64,000 nt of DNA from JBJXGV01 sp046160485 (GCA_046160485.1 JBJXGV010000027.1:66420-130419), one strand, 5' to 3'. Positions 1 to 9,482 are shown, numbered from the stretch's first letter. The notes: generated from the letters alone by a model not told the origin. Numbers and translations are program-made.

Positions 1-69
1 GCCGAGGAGCGACTCGCGCGAGCCGCCCGTAAACGGCGCGAGGTCGATCACGCGGGCGTCGCCGCGCAT
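1..69 (-). CDS. Unidentified gene start, truncated by the window edge
   Basis: Downstream of nadC on the minus strand an open frame begins with an ATG at 69 and runs off the left edge. Only about 23 codons are visible, beginning MRGDARVIDLAPF. The start lies 32 nt beyond the nadC stop, so it is probably the next gene of the same operon. In many bacteria a biotin ligase or NAD-pathway gene sits here, but the visible residues do not identify either. The call rests on spacing and an open frame alone. Confidence 0.25.
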   Translation of the reverse strand, partial: MRGDARVIDLAPFTGGSRESLLG

Positions 70-100
70 CCGCGCGAAACATCGGCGGCGAACGGAGTGG

Positions 101-1072
101 TCACGGCTCGACCTCGAGCGAGAAGTCGATCGCGCGAGCGGAATGCGTGATCGCGCCCGCGGAGATCGCATCGACGCCCGTCTCGGCGATCGCGCGAACG
201 GTGTCGAGCCGCACACCGCCCGACGCCTCGAGCGTGATCGCGCGTCCGCCGCGGCGCGCGATCGCGACCGCCTCGCGCAGCGTCGCGACGTCCATGTTGT
301 CGAGCAGGATGTGGTCGACTCCTGCGTCGACGAGCATGCGCACATCCTCGAGCGATTCCGCTTCGACCTCGAGCGGGAGCGGCTTCGCGCTGCCGGGCTT
401 ACCCCCGCCGGTCTTCGACCGAAACTCGGCGACACGCGGCAAGCACGCGGCGAGCCCACCCGCGAGGATTCGGTGGTTGTCCTTCACGAGAATCATCGAC
501 GATGCGTCGAGGCGATGATTCTCGCCGCCGCCGGCGCGCACCGCGGCTTTTTCGAGCGTGCGCCAACCGGGCGTCGTCTTGCGCGTGTCGAGAATACGCG
601 CGCCGGTCCCGGAAACCGCATCGACGTACGCGCGCGCCGCAGTCGCGACCCCCGAGAGCCGCGCGAGGAAGTTGAGCGCCGTCCGCTCGCCCGCGAGAAT
701 CGCGAGCGCGTGACCATCGAGCCGCAGCACGGAGTCTCCCGGCGCGACGCTGTCGCCATCGCGCACTGGGGCGCCACTCTGTTTCTCCGCGCGAGCATCG
801 ATCGACGGCTCGATCTCGCGGAAGACGGCGACCGCGGCCGCGAGCCCGGCGACGACGGCGGGCTCGCGCGCGACGATCGCCGCGCGCGCGCGCAACGACG
901 GCGCGAAGATCGCGCGGCTCGTCACGTCACCGCGCGGCAGATCCTCGACGAGCGCAAGCCGCACGAGGGCAAGTTCCGACTCGGTCAAACCGTCCGCGCG
1001 CGCGGCATCCTCGCGCGTGTTAGCGCCGCTTCCGCCGCGACGCGCCTCTGCTGGCGGGCCCGGTCTCTTCAT
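101..1072 (-). CDS. nadC: Nicotinate-nucleotide pyrophosphorylase (carboxylating)
   Basis: Quinolinate phosphoribosyltransferase joins quinolinate and PRPP to give nicotinate mononucleotide, CO2 and pyrophosphate in de novo NAD synthesis; it is cytosolic. Family motifs appear in order: GERTALNFLARLSGVAT, then ILDTRKTTPGWR and GGGENHR in the active site, MILVKDNH, LEVEAESLEDV, HILLDNM and LEASGGV near the end. The frame can start at a TTG (1078) or an ATG two codons later (1072), which I use. Both overlap the end of uvrB by about 50 nt, which implies translational coupling. The N-terminus has about 25 residues more than the usual family start, rich in Arg and Gly, so the true start could lie further inside. 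Confidence 0.95.
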   Translation of the reverse strand: MKRPGPPAEARRGGSGANTREDAARADGLTESELALVRLALVEDLPRGDVTSRAIFAPSLRARAAIVAREPAVVAGLAAAVAVFREIEPSIDARAEKQSGAPVRDGDSVAPGDSVLRLDGHALAILAGERTALNFLARLSGVATAARAYVDAVSGTGARILDTRKTTPGWRTLEKAAVRAGGGENHRLDASSMILVKDNHRILAGGLAACLPRVAEFRSKTGGGKPGSAKPLPLEVEAESLEDVRMLVDAGVDHILLDNMDVATLREAVAIARRGGRAITLEASGGVRLDTVRAIAETGVDAISAGAITHSARAIDFSLEVEP

Positions 1073-3083
1073 TTTCAACGTTGCTTCTCCCTCGTTTCTC
1101 GAGTTCGCCGCGCTTTTCCAAGCGCAGCTCGAAGATCTTGTCCCGAATCGTCGCGGCGACTTCGAACTCGAGCCGCTCGGCGGCTTCCTTCATCTCGCGC
1201 TCGAGCGCCGCGAGCAGATCTCGCGGCGACATCTCGCGAAACGCGTCGATCGAAACGTTCGGCGGCGGCTCGTCGCGCGAGTCCGCCATCGCGGTCGCTT
1301 GCATCACCTCTTCGAGCGTCTTGATGATCGACCTCGGTTCGATGCCGTGTTCGACATTGTATGCCTCTTGAATCGCGCGCCGCCGATTCGTTTCGCTAAT
1401 CGCGCGCTGCATCGAGCCGGTCATGCCGTCGGCGTAGAGGAGCACGCGGCCGTTCACGTTGCGCGCCGCGCGCCCCGAGGTCTGGATGAGCGACGTCTCG
1501 CTGCGAAGGAAGCCTTCCTTGTCGGCGTCGAGAATCGCGACGAGCGACACCTCGGGAAGATCGAGCCCTTCGCGCAGCAGATTGATGCCGACGAGCACGT
1601 CGAACGCCGCCGTGCGCAGCCCGCGCAGGATTTCGACGCGGCGAATCGCGTCGATGTCGGAGTGGAGATACTCGACCTTCACGCCAGCGGCTTTCAGGTA
1701 GTCGGTGAGATCCTCGCTCATGCGCTTGGTGAGCGTCGTGACGAGAACGCGCTCCCCGGCCTCGACGCGCGCGCGGATCTCGCGCAAGAGATCGTCGATC
1801 TGCCCCTTCGCCGGCCGCACCTCGATCTGCGGATCGACGAGTCCCGTCGGGCGGATAATTTGCTCGACGATCACTCCCGCCGATTTCTGCAGCTCGTACA
1901 TCGCGGGCGTCGCCGACACGAAGAGGATTCGCGGCACGAGCGACTCGAACTCCTCGAAGCGAAGCGGCCGATTGTCGAGCGCCGACGGCAGGCGAAAACC
2001 GTACTCGACGAGGCGTTCCTTGCGCGCGCGATCGCCGTTGTACATGCCGTTGATCTGCGGCACCGTCACGTGGCTTTCGTCGACGATGCAGAGAAAATCC
2101 TTCGGGAAGTAGTCGATGAGGCAGTACGGCCGGACCCCCGGCGCGCGCCCCGCAAGATGCCGCGAGTAGTTCTCGACGCCCTGGCAGTAGCCGATCTCGC
2201 GCAGCATCTCCATGTCGAATCGCGTCCGCTGCTCGATGCGCTGCGCCTCGAGCAGTTTCCCCTCCGCGCGAAACCACGCCACGCGCGCATCCATCTCCGT
2301 TTCGATGTCGGCGAGCGCGGCGAGCACGCGCTCCTCGGTCGTGACGAAGTGTTTCGCCGGATAGATCGCCACCGAGTCGCGCGCCGCGAGCGTTCGCCCC
2401 GTGACGAGATCGAACTCGACGATGCGCTCGACCTCGTCGCCGAACAACTCGATGCGGATGCCGCGATCGTCGTACGCGGGCCACACCTCGAGCGTGTCGC
2501 CCCGCACGCGAAACGTCCCGCGCTCGAGCGCGATGTCGTTGCGCTTGTACTGAATCTCGACGAGGCGGCGGAGAAACGCATTGCGCGACGCCGTCTCGCC
2601 GACGCGAAAGAATACGAGACGGTCGTGAAACTCCGACGGCGCCCCGAGGTTGTAGATGCACGAGACGCTCGCCACGAGAATGACGTCGCGCCGCTCGAAG
2701 AGAGACTTCGTCGCACGCAACCGCAGGCGATCGATCTCTTCGTTGATGTCCGAGTCTTTCTCGATGTACGTGTCGGTCTGCGGGATGTACGCCTCGGGCT
2801 GGAAGTAGTCGTAATACGAGATGAAAAACTCGACCGCGTTCTCGGGAAAGAAAAGACGAAGCTCGCCGTAGAGCTGCGCGGCGAGCGTCTTGTTGTGCGA
2901 GATGACGAGCGCCGGCACGCCGAGCTGCGCGACGACGTTGGCCATCGTGAAGGTCTTGCCGCTGCCCGTGACACCGAGAAGCGTCTGCACGTTCACGCCG
3001 CGCCGGAAGCCGTCGACAATGTCGGCGATCGCCTGCGGCTGATCGCCGCGCGGGCTGTAGTGCGACGTCAGCTTCCAGTCCAC
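1020..3083 (-). CDS. uvrB: Excinuclease ABC subunit B
   Basis: UvrB is the damage-verifying helicase-like subunit of nucleotide excision repair, loaded by UvrA and partnered by UvrC. The protein is 687 aa, the usual family length. It shows the Walker A GVTGSGKT at residues 37-44 and the beta-hairpin region with YYDYFQPEAYIPQTDTYI. It also has the DESH box in CIVDESHVTVPQINGMY, the helicase motif QTSGRAARNVNG, and a C-terminal UVR motif (MKEAAERLEFEVAATIRDKI) that contacts UvrC. The end overlaps nadC; upstream lies the RodZ-like gene with a 13-nt gap, so the genes are probably co-transcribed. No missing residues were noticed. Confidence 0.98.
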   Translation of the reverse strand: MDWKLTSHYSPRGDQPQAIADIVDGFRRGVNVQTLLGVTGSGKTFTMANVVAQLGVPALVISHNKTLAAQLYGELRLFFPENAVEFFISYYDYFQPEAYIPQTDTYIEKDSDINEEIDRLRLRATKSLFERRDVILVASVSCIYNLGAPSEFHDRLVFFRVGETASRNAFLRRLVEIQYKRNDIALERGTFRVRGDTLEVWPAYDDRGIRIELFGDEVERIVEFDLVTGRTLAARDSVAIYPAKHFVTTEERVLAALADIETEMDARVAWFRAEGKLLEAQRIEQRTRFDMEMLREIGYCQGVENYSRHLAGRAPGVRPYCLIDYFPKDFLCIVDESHVTVPQINGMYNGDRARKERLVEYGFRLPSALDNRPLRFEEFESLVPRILFVSATPAMYELQKSAGVIVEQIIRPTGLVDPQIEVRPAKGQIDDLLREIRARVEAGERVLVTTLTKRMSEDLTDYLKAAGVKVEYLHSDIDAIRRVEILRGLRTAAFDVLVGINLLREGLDLPEVSLVAILDADKEGFLRSETSLIQTSGRAARNVNGRVLLYADGMTGSMQRAISETNRRRAIQEAYNVEHGIEPRSIIKTLEEVMQATAMADSRDEPPPNVSIDAFREMSPRDLLAALEREMKEAAERLEFEVAATIRDKIFELRLEKRGELEKRGRSNVENEETGPASRGASRRKRR

Positions 3084-3096
3084 CGCGCTCTCTCCG

Positions 3097-3504
3097 TTAT
3101 CCCCGCGAGAGGAACCAGACCGCGGCGAGCACGAGCACGACGATCACGACCGCGACCCACACGAACGAGCGCGGCTCTTTCGCGATGGGAGCCTCTTCAT
3201 CGCCGACGTCCCACAGCTTGACGTTCTTCGGGGGCGCCTCACCCGTCTCGGCGAAGTAACGATCGAGACACTCGCGCGGCGAAAGCCCGACACCTTTGGC
3301 GTGCGCGGTAATGAAGATGTCGGCGTAGGGACGCGGCGGCAGATCGGTGAAGCGATCCTCCTCGACCGCCTCGAGGTAGCGCGGGCGAATGCGCAGCGTC
3401 TTTGCGAGCTGGTCGATCGAAATGCCGCGCGATTCCCGCGCCGCGCGCAGCGTGTCCCCGAGGCTTTTCATTGCGGGCGGGCGTTCTTCAGCCATCGCTA
3501 CCAC
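3097..3504 (-). CDS. RodZ-like helix-turn-helix membrane protein
   Basis: This 135-residue protein has an N-terminal Cro/XRE-like HTH of the RodZ type (SLGDTLRAARESRGIS, then LRIRPRYLEAVEEDRF and PRPYADIFI, about residues 12-65). A linker follows, then one transmembrane helix near the C-terminus (about 112-131). Full RodZ couples MreB to the cell-wall machinery and has a large periplasmic domain; this copy stops just after the membrane helix. It may be a minimal RodZ or another HTH-25 family membrane protein. The ATG at 3504 overlaps the stop of the upstream DUF4139 gene by 7 nt. The mreBCD genes lie about 50 kb away in this window, so the context does not confirm a role in cell shape. Confidence 0.75.
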   Translation of the reverse strand: MVAMAEERPPAMKSLGDTLRAARESRGISIDQLAKTLRIRPRYLEAVEEDRFTDLPPRPYADIFITAHAKGVGLSPRECLDRYFAETGEAPPKNVKLWDVGDEEAPIAKEPRSFVWVAVVIVVLVLAAVWFLSRG

Positions 3505-4865
3505 TTCGTGAAGAGCGTGTAGGTGAGCACCGTCTCACCGTCGGCGGCGACCGGAATCTTGAACTGAATCGTCGAGGCGTCTTTGCGTGTCGACGGATGG
3601 CTCGACTTCGTCACGCGCCAATCTCCCCACGCGGATTCCTTCACGTCGATCTCGACGGCGCTCGTCTTGTGATTGCGGAAGCGAATCTCGTAGGAGTCTT
3701 CGCGGGAACGCTCGCCGAGCGCGCGGCTCTCGAGCTGCGAGCGCTCCGCGACGACGTCGAACGCCTTGCCCACGACGACTTCGACTTCCTCGTCCTTCGG
3801 CGTGTGCTCGATGCGATCCTCGCCCACGAACCCGACGCCGCCGCCGGCTTCCTCCTTGTAGAGGCGAATCACGCCCGCGGGAAGCGCCATGCCGAGTCCC
3901 GCCGCCGCGCGATTCTCGAACTGAATCGAAACGTCGACGCGCTCGGCATCGCGGCGCGCGTCGTACGTGTAGATCTTCTCGACCTTCGTGCGCGCGTTCG
4001 GGAAGAGCGAAAGCTGCTTCGACTCGCGATCGCGCACCGTCGTCTTGCGACCGAGTTCATAGAGGTGATACTCGAAGAATGCGCGCGATTCGAAACCGGG
4101 CGCCGCCATCGCGGCCTCCGCACGCGCCATCCCGTCGAAGTACTTCGGCTGCGGTGTCTGCGCGCGATGGACCGATCCGGCGACGACCTTCAGCGTCGCG
4201 TCTTCGTACGTCTTCCCCGAGTGATTGTCGAGCGAGACCCACGCCGCCAGATCGAGCGTCTTGTCGTCTTTGTCGAGGACGCCCGCGTACTCGGCGTGCC
4301 ACGCAATCCCGCTCGTGAGGTAATCGATGTCGACGGTTTGAGCGGAGGGGCCGCCGTTCGAAAGTAGCCAGACGAGCGTCGGCCGCGTCACGAGATCGAC
4401 CGACTGCCCCGCGAGCACGATGCTCTCGACCTCGGGCCGCGCGACGAGCGTGGTGCGTCCCCCATCGGGCGCCGCGACGATGATCGATCCGCCCGCGAAA
4501 CTCCGCAGGAGCCCGCTGAAGCTGCCTCCCTGCCGCGTGAAGACCTGCACTTCCTTGTCGAGGTAGCGCTCGAAGAGGCGATCATCGCTGACGAGGTCGT
4601 AGACGAAGTTCTGCTCGAGAACGAGCGTGCGGTCGGGCGACGTGCGCGATTGAAAGTGAACGGACGTCGGATCGATCTGCGACGGCACGTCCTGCACTTC
4701 GATCGTGACGTTTTCGCTCTTCATTTCGATTGCCCGCGTTTCGCGCACCATCGCGAGGTTGTCGTTGTAGACGGTGAGAGAGATCTCGGCGTTCGCCGCC
4801 GTCGCGAGCAACGCAACGATGAGCGTCGAAGCCGCGGTCGTCGATCTAGTCGGCAAGCATTTCAA
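3498..4865 (-). CDS. DUF4139 domain secreted protein
   Basis: The 455-residue product has a typical signal peptide (about residues 1-26, ending AANA) and is otherwise a beta-rich protein. It begins SLTVYNDNLAMVRETR, which matches the start of DUF4139 proteins, and includes GIAWHAEYAGVLD and the C-terminal LPAGVIRLYKE and EIRFRNHKTSAVEIDV segments of that family. The biochemical role of this family is not established. The gene overlaps the end of valS by 20 nt and its stop overlaps the RodZ-like start, so it belongs to the valS-to-nadC transcript. It is probably periplasmic or surface-exposed. Confidence 0.8.
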   Translation of the reverse strand: MKCLPTRSTTAASTLIVALLATAANAEISLTVYNDNLAMVRETRAIEMKSENVTIEVQDVPSQIDPTSVHFQSRTSPDRTLVLEQNFVYDLVSDDRLFERYLDKEVQVFTRQGGSFSGLLRSFAGGSIIVAAPDGGRTTLVARPEVESIVLAGQSVDLVTRPTLVWLLSNGGPSAQTVDIDYLTSGIAWHAEYAGVLDKDDKTLDLAAWVSLDNHSGKTYEDATLKVVAGSVHRAQTPQPKYFDGMARAEAAMAAPGFESRAFFEYHLYELGRKTTVRDRESKQLSLFPNARTKVEKIYTYDARRDAERVDVSIQFENRAAAGLGMALPAGVIRLYKEEAGGGVGFVGEDRIEHTPKDEEVEVVVGKAFDVVAERSQLESRALGERSREDSYEIRFRNHKTSAVEIDVKESAWGDWRVTKSSHPSTRKDASTIQFKIPVAADGETVLTYTLFTKW

Positions 4866-7554
4866 GGTTTCGCTCCAATGCGGAGAGCTTCTCCGCGAAA
4901 CGGCGTTCTTTCTCTCGCTCCGCGCGAACGACGTCCTCGGGAGCCTTTTCGAGAAACGATTCTTTCGTGAGTTTGGCGCGCACGTTGACGAGCTCGCGCC
5001 CCAAGCGCGTGATTTCTTTGCCGAGCCGGCCCTTCTCTTTCTCGAGGTCGACGAGGCCCTCCACGGGGAGAAACACCTGTGCGCCGAGTACGACCGCGGT
5101 CAGCGCTTTCTTCAACGTCTCCTGTGCATAGTCGAGGTCGAGGTCGCTCACCTTCGCCAGAACACGAATCGTTTCGGCCTCGCGAGCGAGAACGGAGCGC
5201 TCGCGCGGCGACTCGGGACGCACGAGCGCCGCGACCTGCGCGCCCGGCGGCACGTTCGACTCGGAGCGCAACATACGAATCGCGGTGATCACGCGCCGCA
5301 CGAGATCGAATTCCGACTCGGCCTGCGCGTCGCCCGGAAACTCCTCCTCGCGCGGCCACGGTCCCGTCGCGAGCATTCGATCGCCGCCCGCGAAACGGCT
5401 CGCGACCTCCTCGGTCACGAACGGCATGACCGGGTGAAACAGCGCGAGCGATGCGCGCATCACGCGCCGCAGCACCGCCGTCGAAACCTCTCCATCCGCG
5501 CCCTCCGTGCGCCGCTTCGCCAGCTCGAGGTACCAATCACAGAACTCGTGCCAGAAGAAATCGTAGAGCGTCGCCATCGCTTCGCTCGGACGCAGCGCGC
5601 CGAGATCGGCGGTGACGCTCGCGACGGTCGCGCGCGCGCGCGCCAGAATCCAGCGGTCCTCCACGCGCAGCACCGCACCGCCGTGCAGCGCCAAGACCGC
5701 GCCCGCGTCCGCGGTGAACTCGCGCGAGAGAATCAGCCGCGCCGCATTCCAGATCTTGTTCGCGAGGTGCCGCCCCATCTCGAGCGACTTCTCGGAGTAG
5801 AGGACGTCTTGACCGGCCGGCGTCGTGTACACGATCGAGAAGCGAAGCGCATCGGCGCCGACGCGATCCATGAGCGCGATCGGGTCGGGTGAATTGCCGA
5901 GCGTCTTCGACATCTTGCGTCCCTTCTCGTCGCGCACGATTCCGTGAATCAAGACGCGTGAGAACGGAACGTCGTCCATGAACGCGAGCGAGGCCATGAT
6001 CATGCGCGCAACCCAGAAGAAGAGAATCTCGCTTCCCGTGACGAGCACGTCGCCGGGGAAGAAACGCGCAAGGTCCGGCGTGCGCTCGGGCCAGCCGAGC
6101 GTCGAGAACGGCCAGAGCCACGACGAGAACCACGTGTCGAGAACGTCCGCGTCCTGAGTGAGTTTCGCCGAGCCGCAGTGCGGGCACGCGGCGGGCGCAC
6201 TGCGCGCCACGATCGGCTGCGCGCACTCGGGCCGCGCGGCGGCGCCGTCGCAATACCACACCGGGATCCGATGCCCCCACCAAAGCTGCCGCGAGATGCA
6301 CCAATCGCGAATGTTCTCCATCCAGTGGAAGTAGACCTTCTCCCAGCGCTCGGGCTCGATGCGCACGCGGCCATCGCGCACCGCGGCGATCGCGGGTTCG
6401 GCGAGCGGCTGCATCCGCACGAACCACTGCGTCGAGAGAATCGGCTCGACGATCGTGCGGCAGCGGTAGCAGTGGCCGACGGGACGGCGGTGCGTCTCGA
6501 CCTTCTTGAGTCGCGCGCTCGCCTCGAGGTCGCGCACGATCGCCTTGCGCGCGACGAAGCGATCCATCCCCGTGTACGGCCCGCCGACATCGGTCACCGT
6601 TCCCGATTCCGACATCATCTCGATCGCCGGGAGCCCGTGGCGTTGGCCGATCTCGAAGTCGACGGGATCGTGACCCGGCGTCACCTTGAGTGCGCCCGTA
6701 CCGAACTCGCGATCCACTGACGCGTCGGCGACGACCGGGATCGCGCGGTCGAGCACTGGCAGCCGCACGGTTTTCCCTATGAAGCGCGCGTAGCGCTCGT
6801 CCTCGGGATGCACCGCCACGCCCGTGTCGCCGAGGATCGTCTCGGGGCGCGTCGTCGCGATCGTGATCGTCTCCAGCTCGCCGTCCGCGCCGCGCGCGTC
6901 CGCGCCGTCGTCGCCGATCACCGCGTACGCGACGTGATAGAGATTGCCGGACACGTCTTCGTGCTCGACCTCTTCATCCGAGAGCGCGGTGCGGCACACG
7001 GGGCACCAGTTGATGAGGCGCTTCCCGCGATAGATGAGGCCGCGTTCGTGAAGCGAGACGAACACCTCGGTGACCGCCGCGGAGAGCCCCGCGTCGAGCG
7101 TGAAGCAGTAGCGACTCCAGTCGCACGATTCGCCGAGCCGCTTCATCTGCTCGAGAATCGTCGCCTCGCAGCGCTCCTTCCAGCGCCACGTCTCCGCGAC
7201 GAACGCCTCGCGCCCGAGCGCCTGCCAGTCCGTCCCCTCGGCCGCGAGCTTCTTCTTCACCATGTTCTGCGTCGCGATGCCGGCGTGATCCGTGCCGGGA
7301 AGGAAGAGCGCGGGGACTCCCTCCATGCGCTTCCAGCGAATGAGCAGATCTTGAAGCGTGTGATTGAGCACGTGGCCCATGTGGAGCACGCCCGTCACGT
7401 TCGGCGGCGGCAGCGTGATCACGAACGCCTCGCCCGCGCCCTCGAGCGGCGCGCGAAAAACGCCGGCCGCCTCCCAGCGCGCGTACCACTCCCGCTCGAC
7501 GGCGGATGGGTCGTACGCGGGCGCGAGTTCGTTCGGCTTCGTGGGCGATTCCAT
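4846..7554 (-). CDS. valS: Valine--tRNA ligase
   Basis: Valyl-tRNA synthetase is a class I enzyme that charges tRNA-Val and edits threonine. With the ATG at 7554 (MESPTKPNELAPAYDPS) the protein is 902 aa, a normal length. The HIGH signature is present as PNVTGVLHMGH at residues 51-61, and KMSKS appears as KMSKT near residue 545. Zinc-type cysteine pairs (CPVC) and the CP1 editing domain lie between them. A Lys/Glu-rich coiled coil closes the C-terminus (LVDLEKEKGRLGKEITRLG), as in other ValS. The frame stays open upstream to 7761, but that region would overlap the divergent gene at 7731 and reads as non-coding, so I reject the longer start. Confidence 0.97.
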   Translation of the reverse strand: MESPTKPNELAPAYDPSAVEREWYARWEAAGVFRAPLEGAGEAFVITLPPPNVTGVLHMGHVLNHTLQDLLIRWKRMEGVPALFLPGTDHAGIATQNMVKKKLAAEGTDWQALGREAFVAETWRWKERCEATILEQMKRLGESCDWSRYCFTLDAGLSAAVTEVFVSLHERGLIYRGKRLINWCPVCRTALSDEEVEHEDVSGNLYHVAYAVIGDDGADARGADGELETITIATTRPETILGDTGVAVHPEDERYARFIGKTVRLPVLDRAIPVVADASVDREFGTGALKVTPGHDPVDFEIGQRHGLPAIEMMSESGTVTDVGGPYTGMDRFVARKAIVRDLEASARLKKVETHRRPVGHCYRCRTIVEPILSTQWFVRMQPLAEPAIAAVRDGRVRIEPERWEKVYFHWMENIRDWCISRQLWWGHRIPVWYCDGAAARPECAQPIVARSAPAACPHCGSAKLTQDADVLDTWFSSWLWPFSTLGWPERTPDLARFFPGDVLVTGSEILFFWVARMIMASLAFMDDVPFSRVLIHGIVRDEKGRKMSKTLGNSPDPIALMDRVGADALRFSIVYTTPAGQDVLYSEKSLEMGRHLANKIWNAARLILSREFTADAGAVLALHGGAVLRVEDRWILARARATVASVTADLGALRPSEAMATLYDFFWHEFCDWYLELAKRRTEGADGEVSTAVLRRVMRASLALFHPVMPFVTEEVASRFAGGDRMLATGPWPREEEFPGDAQAESEFDLVRRVITAIRMLRSESNVPPGAQVAALVRPESPRERSVLAREAETIRVLAKVSDLDLDYAQETLKKALTAVVLGAQVFLPVEGLVDLEKEKGRLGKEITRLGRELVNVRAKLTKESFLEKAPEDVVRAEREKERRFAEKLSALERNLEMLAD

Positions 7555-7630
7555 TGTGTGTCGTGTTGTTGGGATGCGAAGAGGTTGAGTTCGTGACGCG
7601 TCGACCGCGTCGCGGCGTGCGACGCAAGGC

Positions 7631-7659
7631 ACGCTATCACACGCCTCCAGACGCGTCAA
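7631..7659 (-). promoter_or_regulatory. Sigma70-like promoter for the valS operon
   Basis: On the minus strand a TTGACG -35 box (7654-7659) is followed after 17 nt by a TAGCGT -10 box (7631-7636). It lies about 75 nt upstream of the valS ATG at 7554. It fits the bacterial housekeeping consensus and the divergent gene arrangement. Assigned by eye only. Confidence 0.5.
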
Positions 7660-7694
7660 CGAAACGGCCCGTCGCGCGCGTTTCGCGCCTTCGG

Positions 7695-7724
7695 TTGCCG
7701 CGCTCGCGCGGGGCGTGCTAGTTT
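7695..7724 (+). promoter_or_regulatory. Sigma70-like promoter, possibly giving a leaderless mRNA
   Basis: TTGCCG (7695-7700), an 18-nt spacer and TAGTTT (7719-7724) precede the ATG at 7731 by only 6 nt. Transcription would normally start 6-8 nt after the -10 box, which is at the start codon itself, and no Shine-Dalgarno sequence is visible. Confidence 0.45.
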
Positions 7725-7730
7725 CGCCCG

Positions 7731-9305
7731 ATGCGTTCAGCGTGGCCATTCTCGCTCGCACGCGCGATCGGCGTCGCGGCCGCGCTCATTCTTGTCGTGC
7801 TCGCCTCCCACGGCTGCGGCTCGCGCGGCGGCGACGGCGGCGGAAGCGGCGCGCGCCCGCGCCTCCTCGTGATCGGGCTCGACGGCGCGTCGTGGTCCGT
7901 CATCGAGCCGTGGATCGGCGCCGGGCACCTCCCGAACATCGCGCGCCTTCGCGAACGCGGCGTCTGGGGCGACCTCGCCTCCGTCACGCCGCCTCTCTCG
8001 GCCCCCGCGTGGACGACCGCCGTCACGGGCGTCAATCCCGGCCAGCACGGCGTTCTCAACTTCGTCCTCGTCGATCCGGCGGACTACTCGCAGCGCATGG
8101 CCACCGCGCGCGACCGCCGCGTGCCCGCGATCTGGGAATACCTCACGCGTGAAGGGAAGACATCCGGGATCGTGAACATCCCGCTCACGTCGCCAGCGGA
8201 TTCGCTGAACGGCTTCATGATCGGCGGCTTCCCGCATCTCGACACGACGGGCATTTATTTTCCGCACGACCTCGCCGCCGGCATCGAGCGCGCCGCGGGC
8301 CCGATCCTCTTCGACGACTACGGTGAGCAGCTTCCTCCGGGACGCGAGATCGAAGAACTCGATCGGCTACTGCGCACGATCGAATCGAAGCGCGCGGTGT
8401 CGCACCACCTGATGACCACGCGCGACTGGGACCTCTTCTGGGTCGTCTTTCTCGCGTCGGACAAAGTGCACCATTTCTACTGGCAGTACAACGACTCGCT
8501 CCACCCGGCGTACGACGCGAACGCGCCCGCGCGGCTCCAGGGCGCGATGCTCGAGGTGTGGATCGCGCTCGACCGCGCGGTCGGCGAACTCGTCGCCGCC
8601 GCCGGCAAGAACGCAACCGTGCTGATCCTTTCGGATCACGGCTCGGGGCCGGTGCGCCGCGAGTTTCGGCTGCTCAATTGGCTCGCGCGCGAGGGCTACG
8701 CGCACCCGGATCTGCGCGAGTCGCGCGTCCTCGCGTTCCAGCCGTACGGCGGCGACATCTACATCCACGACGCGCGCTTCGCGAACGGCATCGTCGCGGA
8801 TTCGATGCGGGCGCCGCTCGTCGACGAGATCGTCGGGAAGCTCGAGGCGATTCGCGATCCCGAGGCGAGCGGCGATGTGCTCGCGCCGATCCATCGCAGG
8901 CAGGAGGTCTACCGCGGGCCAGCGGCGGCGGGCGCGCCGGACATTCTCTTCGAGGGCGCCCCCGGATGGCTCGTTTCGCGCGGGAAGGGGAATCCCGCCG
9001 CGCCGCTCTTCGGTCCGCCGGCGTACACGTTCTCCGGGTATCACCTGCCGGACGGAATCCTCCTGGCGACCGGCCCCGGCGTCGCGGCGCCCGGACGAAT
9101 CGAGGGCGCGCGACTCATCGACATCACGCCGACGCTGCTCTACTTCCTCAATTGCGACATCCCCAAGGCCATCGAGGGGTCTGTGCTCTCGGCGCTCGTC
9201 CCGCCGGAACGGTTCGCCGCGGCGCCTCCGCGGATCGTCGACGTCGAAATCGAGCGCGCGACGGAAGAGACCGAGGCGATCCGCGCGATCCCCTACATTC
9301 GTTAG
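7731..9305 (+). CDS. Alkaline phosphatase superfamily protein (type I phosphodiesterase/nucleotide pyrophosphatase-like)
   Basis: The 524-residue protein starts with a hydrophobic export signal ending around LASHGCGSRGG; a lipoprotein cysteine is possible, but the lipobox is weak. After a Gly-rich linker comes the alkaline-phosphatase fold. RLLVIGLDGASW carries the first metal-binding Asp, and APAWTTAVTGVNPGQHGV carries the nucleophile Thr/Ser region. HHFYWQYND and LILSDHGSG supply further metal ligands, with a closing SGYHLPDGILLATGPG. Relatives hydrolyse phosphodiesters or nucleotide pyrophosphates, or transfer phospholipid head groups; the substrate here is unknown. It is divergent from valS, and the next plus-strand gene has its own promoter, so it is probably monocistronic. 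Confidence 0.85.
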   Translation: MRSAWPFSLARAIGVAAALILVVLASHGCGSRGGDGGGSGARPRLLVIGLDGASWSVIEPWIGAGHLPNIARLRERGVWGDLASVTPPLSAPAWTTAVTGVNPGQHGVLNFVLVDPADYSQRMATARDRRVPAIWEYLTREGKTSGIVNIPLTSPADSLNGFMIGGFPHLDTTGIYFPHDLAAGIERAAGPILFDDYGEQLPPGREIEELDRLLRTIESKRAVSHHLMTTRDWDLFWVVFLASDKVHHFYWQYNDSLHPAYDANAPARLQGAMLEVWIALDRAVGELVAAAGKNATVLILSDHGSGPVRREFRLLNWLAREGYAHPDLRESRVLAFQPYGGDIYIHDARFANGIVADSMRAPLVDEIVGKLEAIRDPEASGDVLAPIHRRQEVYRGPAAAGAPDILFEGAPGWLVSRGKGNPAAPLFGPPAYTFSGYHLPDGILLATGPGVAAPGRIEGARLIDITPTLLYFLNCDIPKAIEGSVLSALVPPERFAAAPPRIVDVEIERATEETEAIRAIPYIR

Positions 9306-9324
9306 CCGCCACGCAACAAACCAC

Positions 9325-9354
9325 TTGCCGCGTTTGTCGGCGGCGTGATATAAA
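9325..9354 (+). promoter_or_regulatory. Promoter of the paired secreted-protein genes
   Basis: TTGCCG (9325-9330), 18 nt, TATAAA (9349-9354). It lies about 130 nt upstream of the ATG at 9483, leaving a fairly long 5' leader that ends in a strong AGGAGGAG ribosome-binding site. Confidence 0.5.
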
Positions 9355-9482
9355 TCTGCTGCGCAAAAGTCATCCCCCGACTGGCGATCGCGCGATTTCT
9401 TCGTCCGGCGAGAGCGCCCCCCGGCTCCTCTCGTACCCCCGCAGACTTCACACGGTCGTTTGCCATAGCAGGAGGAGAATTT

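Noticed and set aside
143..1324. Long antisense frames opposite nadC and uvrB, and similar long frames opposite most genes
   Set aside because: In high-GC DNA all frames stay open by chance. These are Arg/Ala-rich, have no domains, and oppose clearly identified genes.
7555..7761. N-terminal extension of valS to 7761
   Set aside because: It overlaps the divergent gene and its promoter, and the residues do not resemble the ValS start at 7554.
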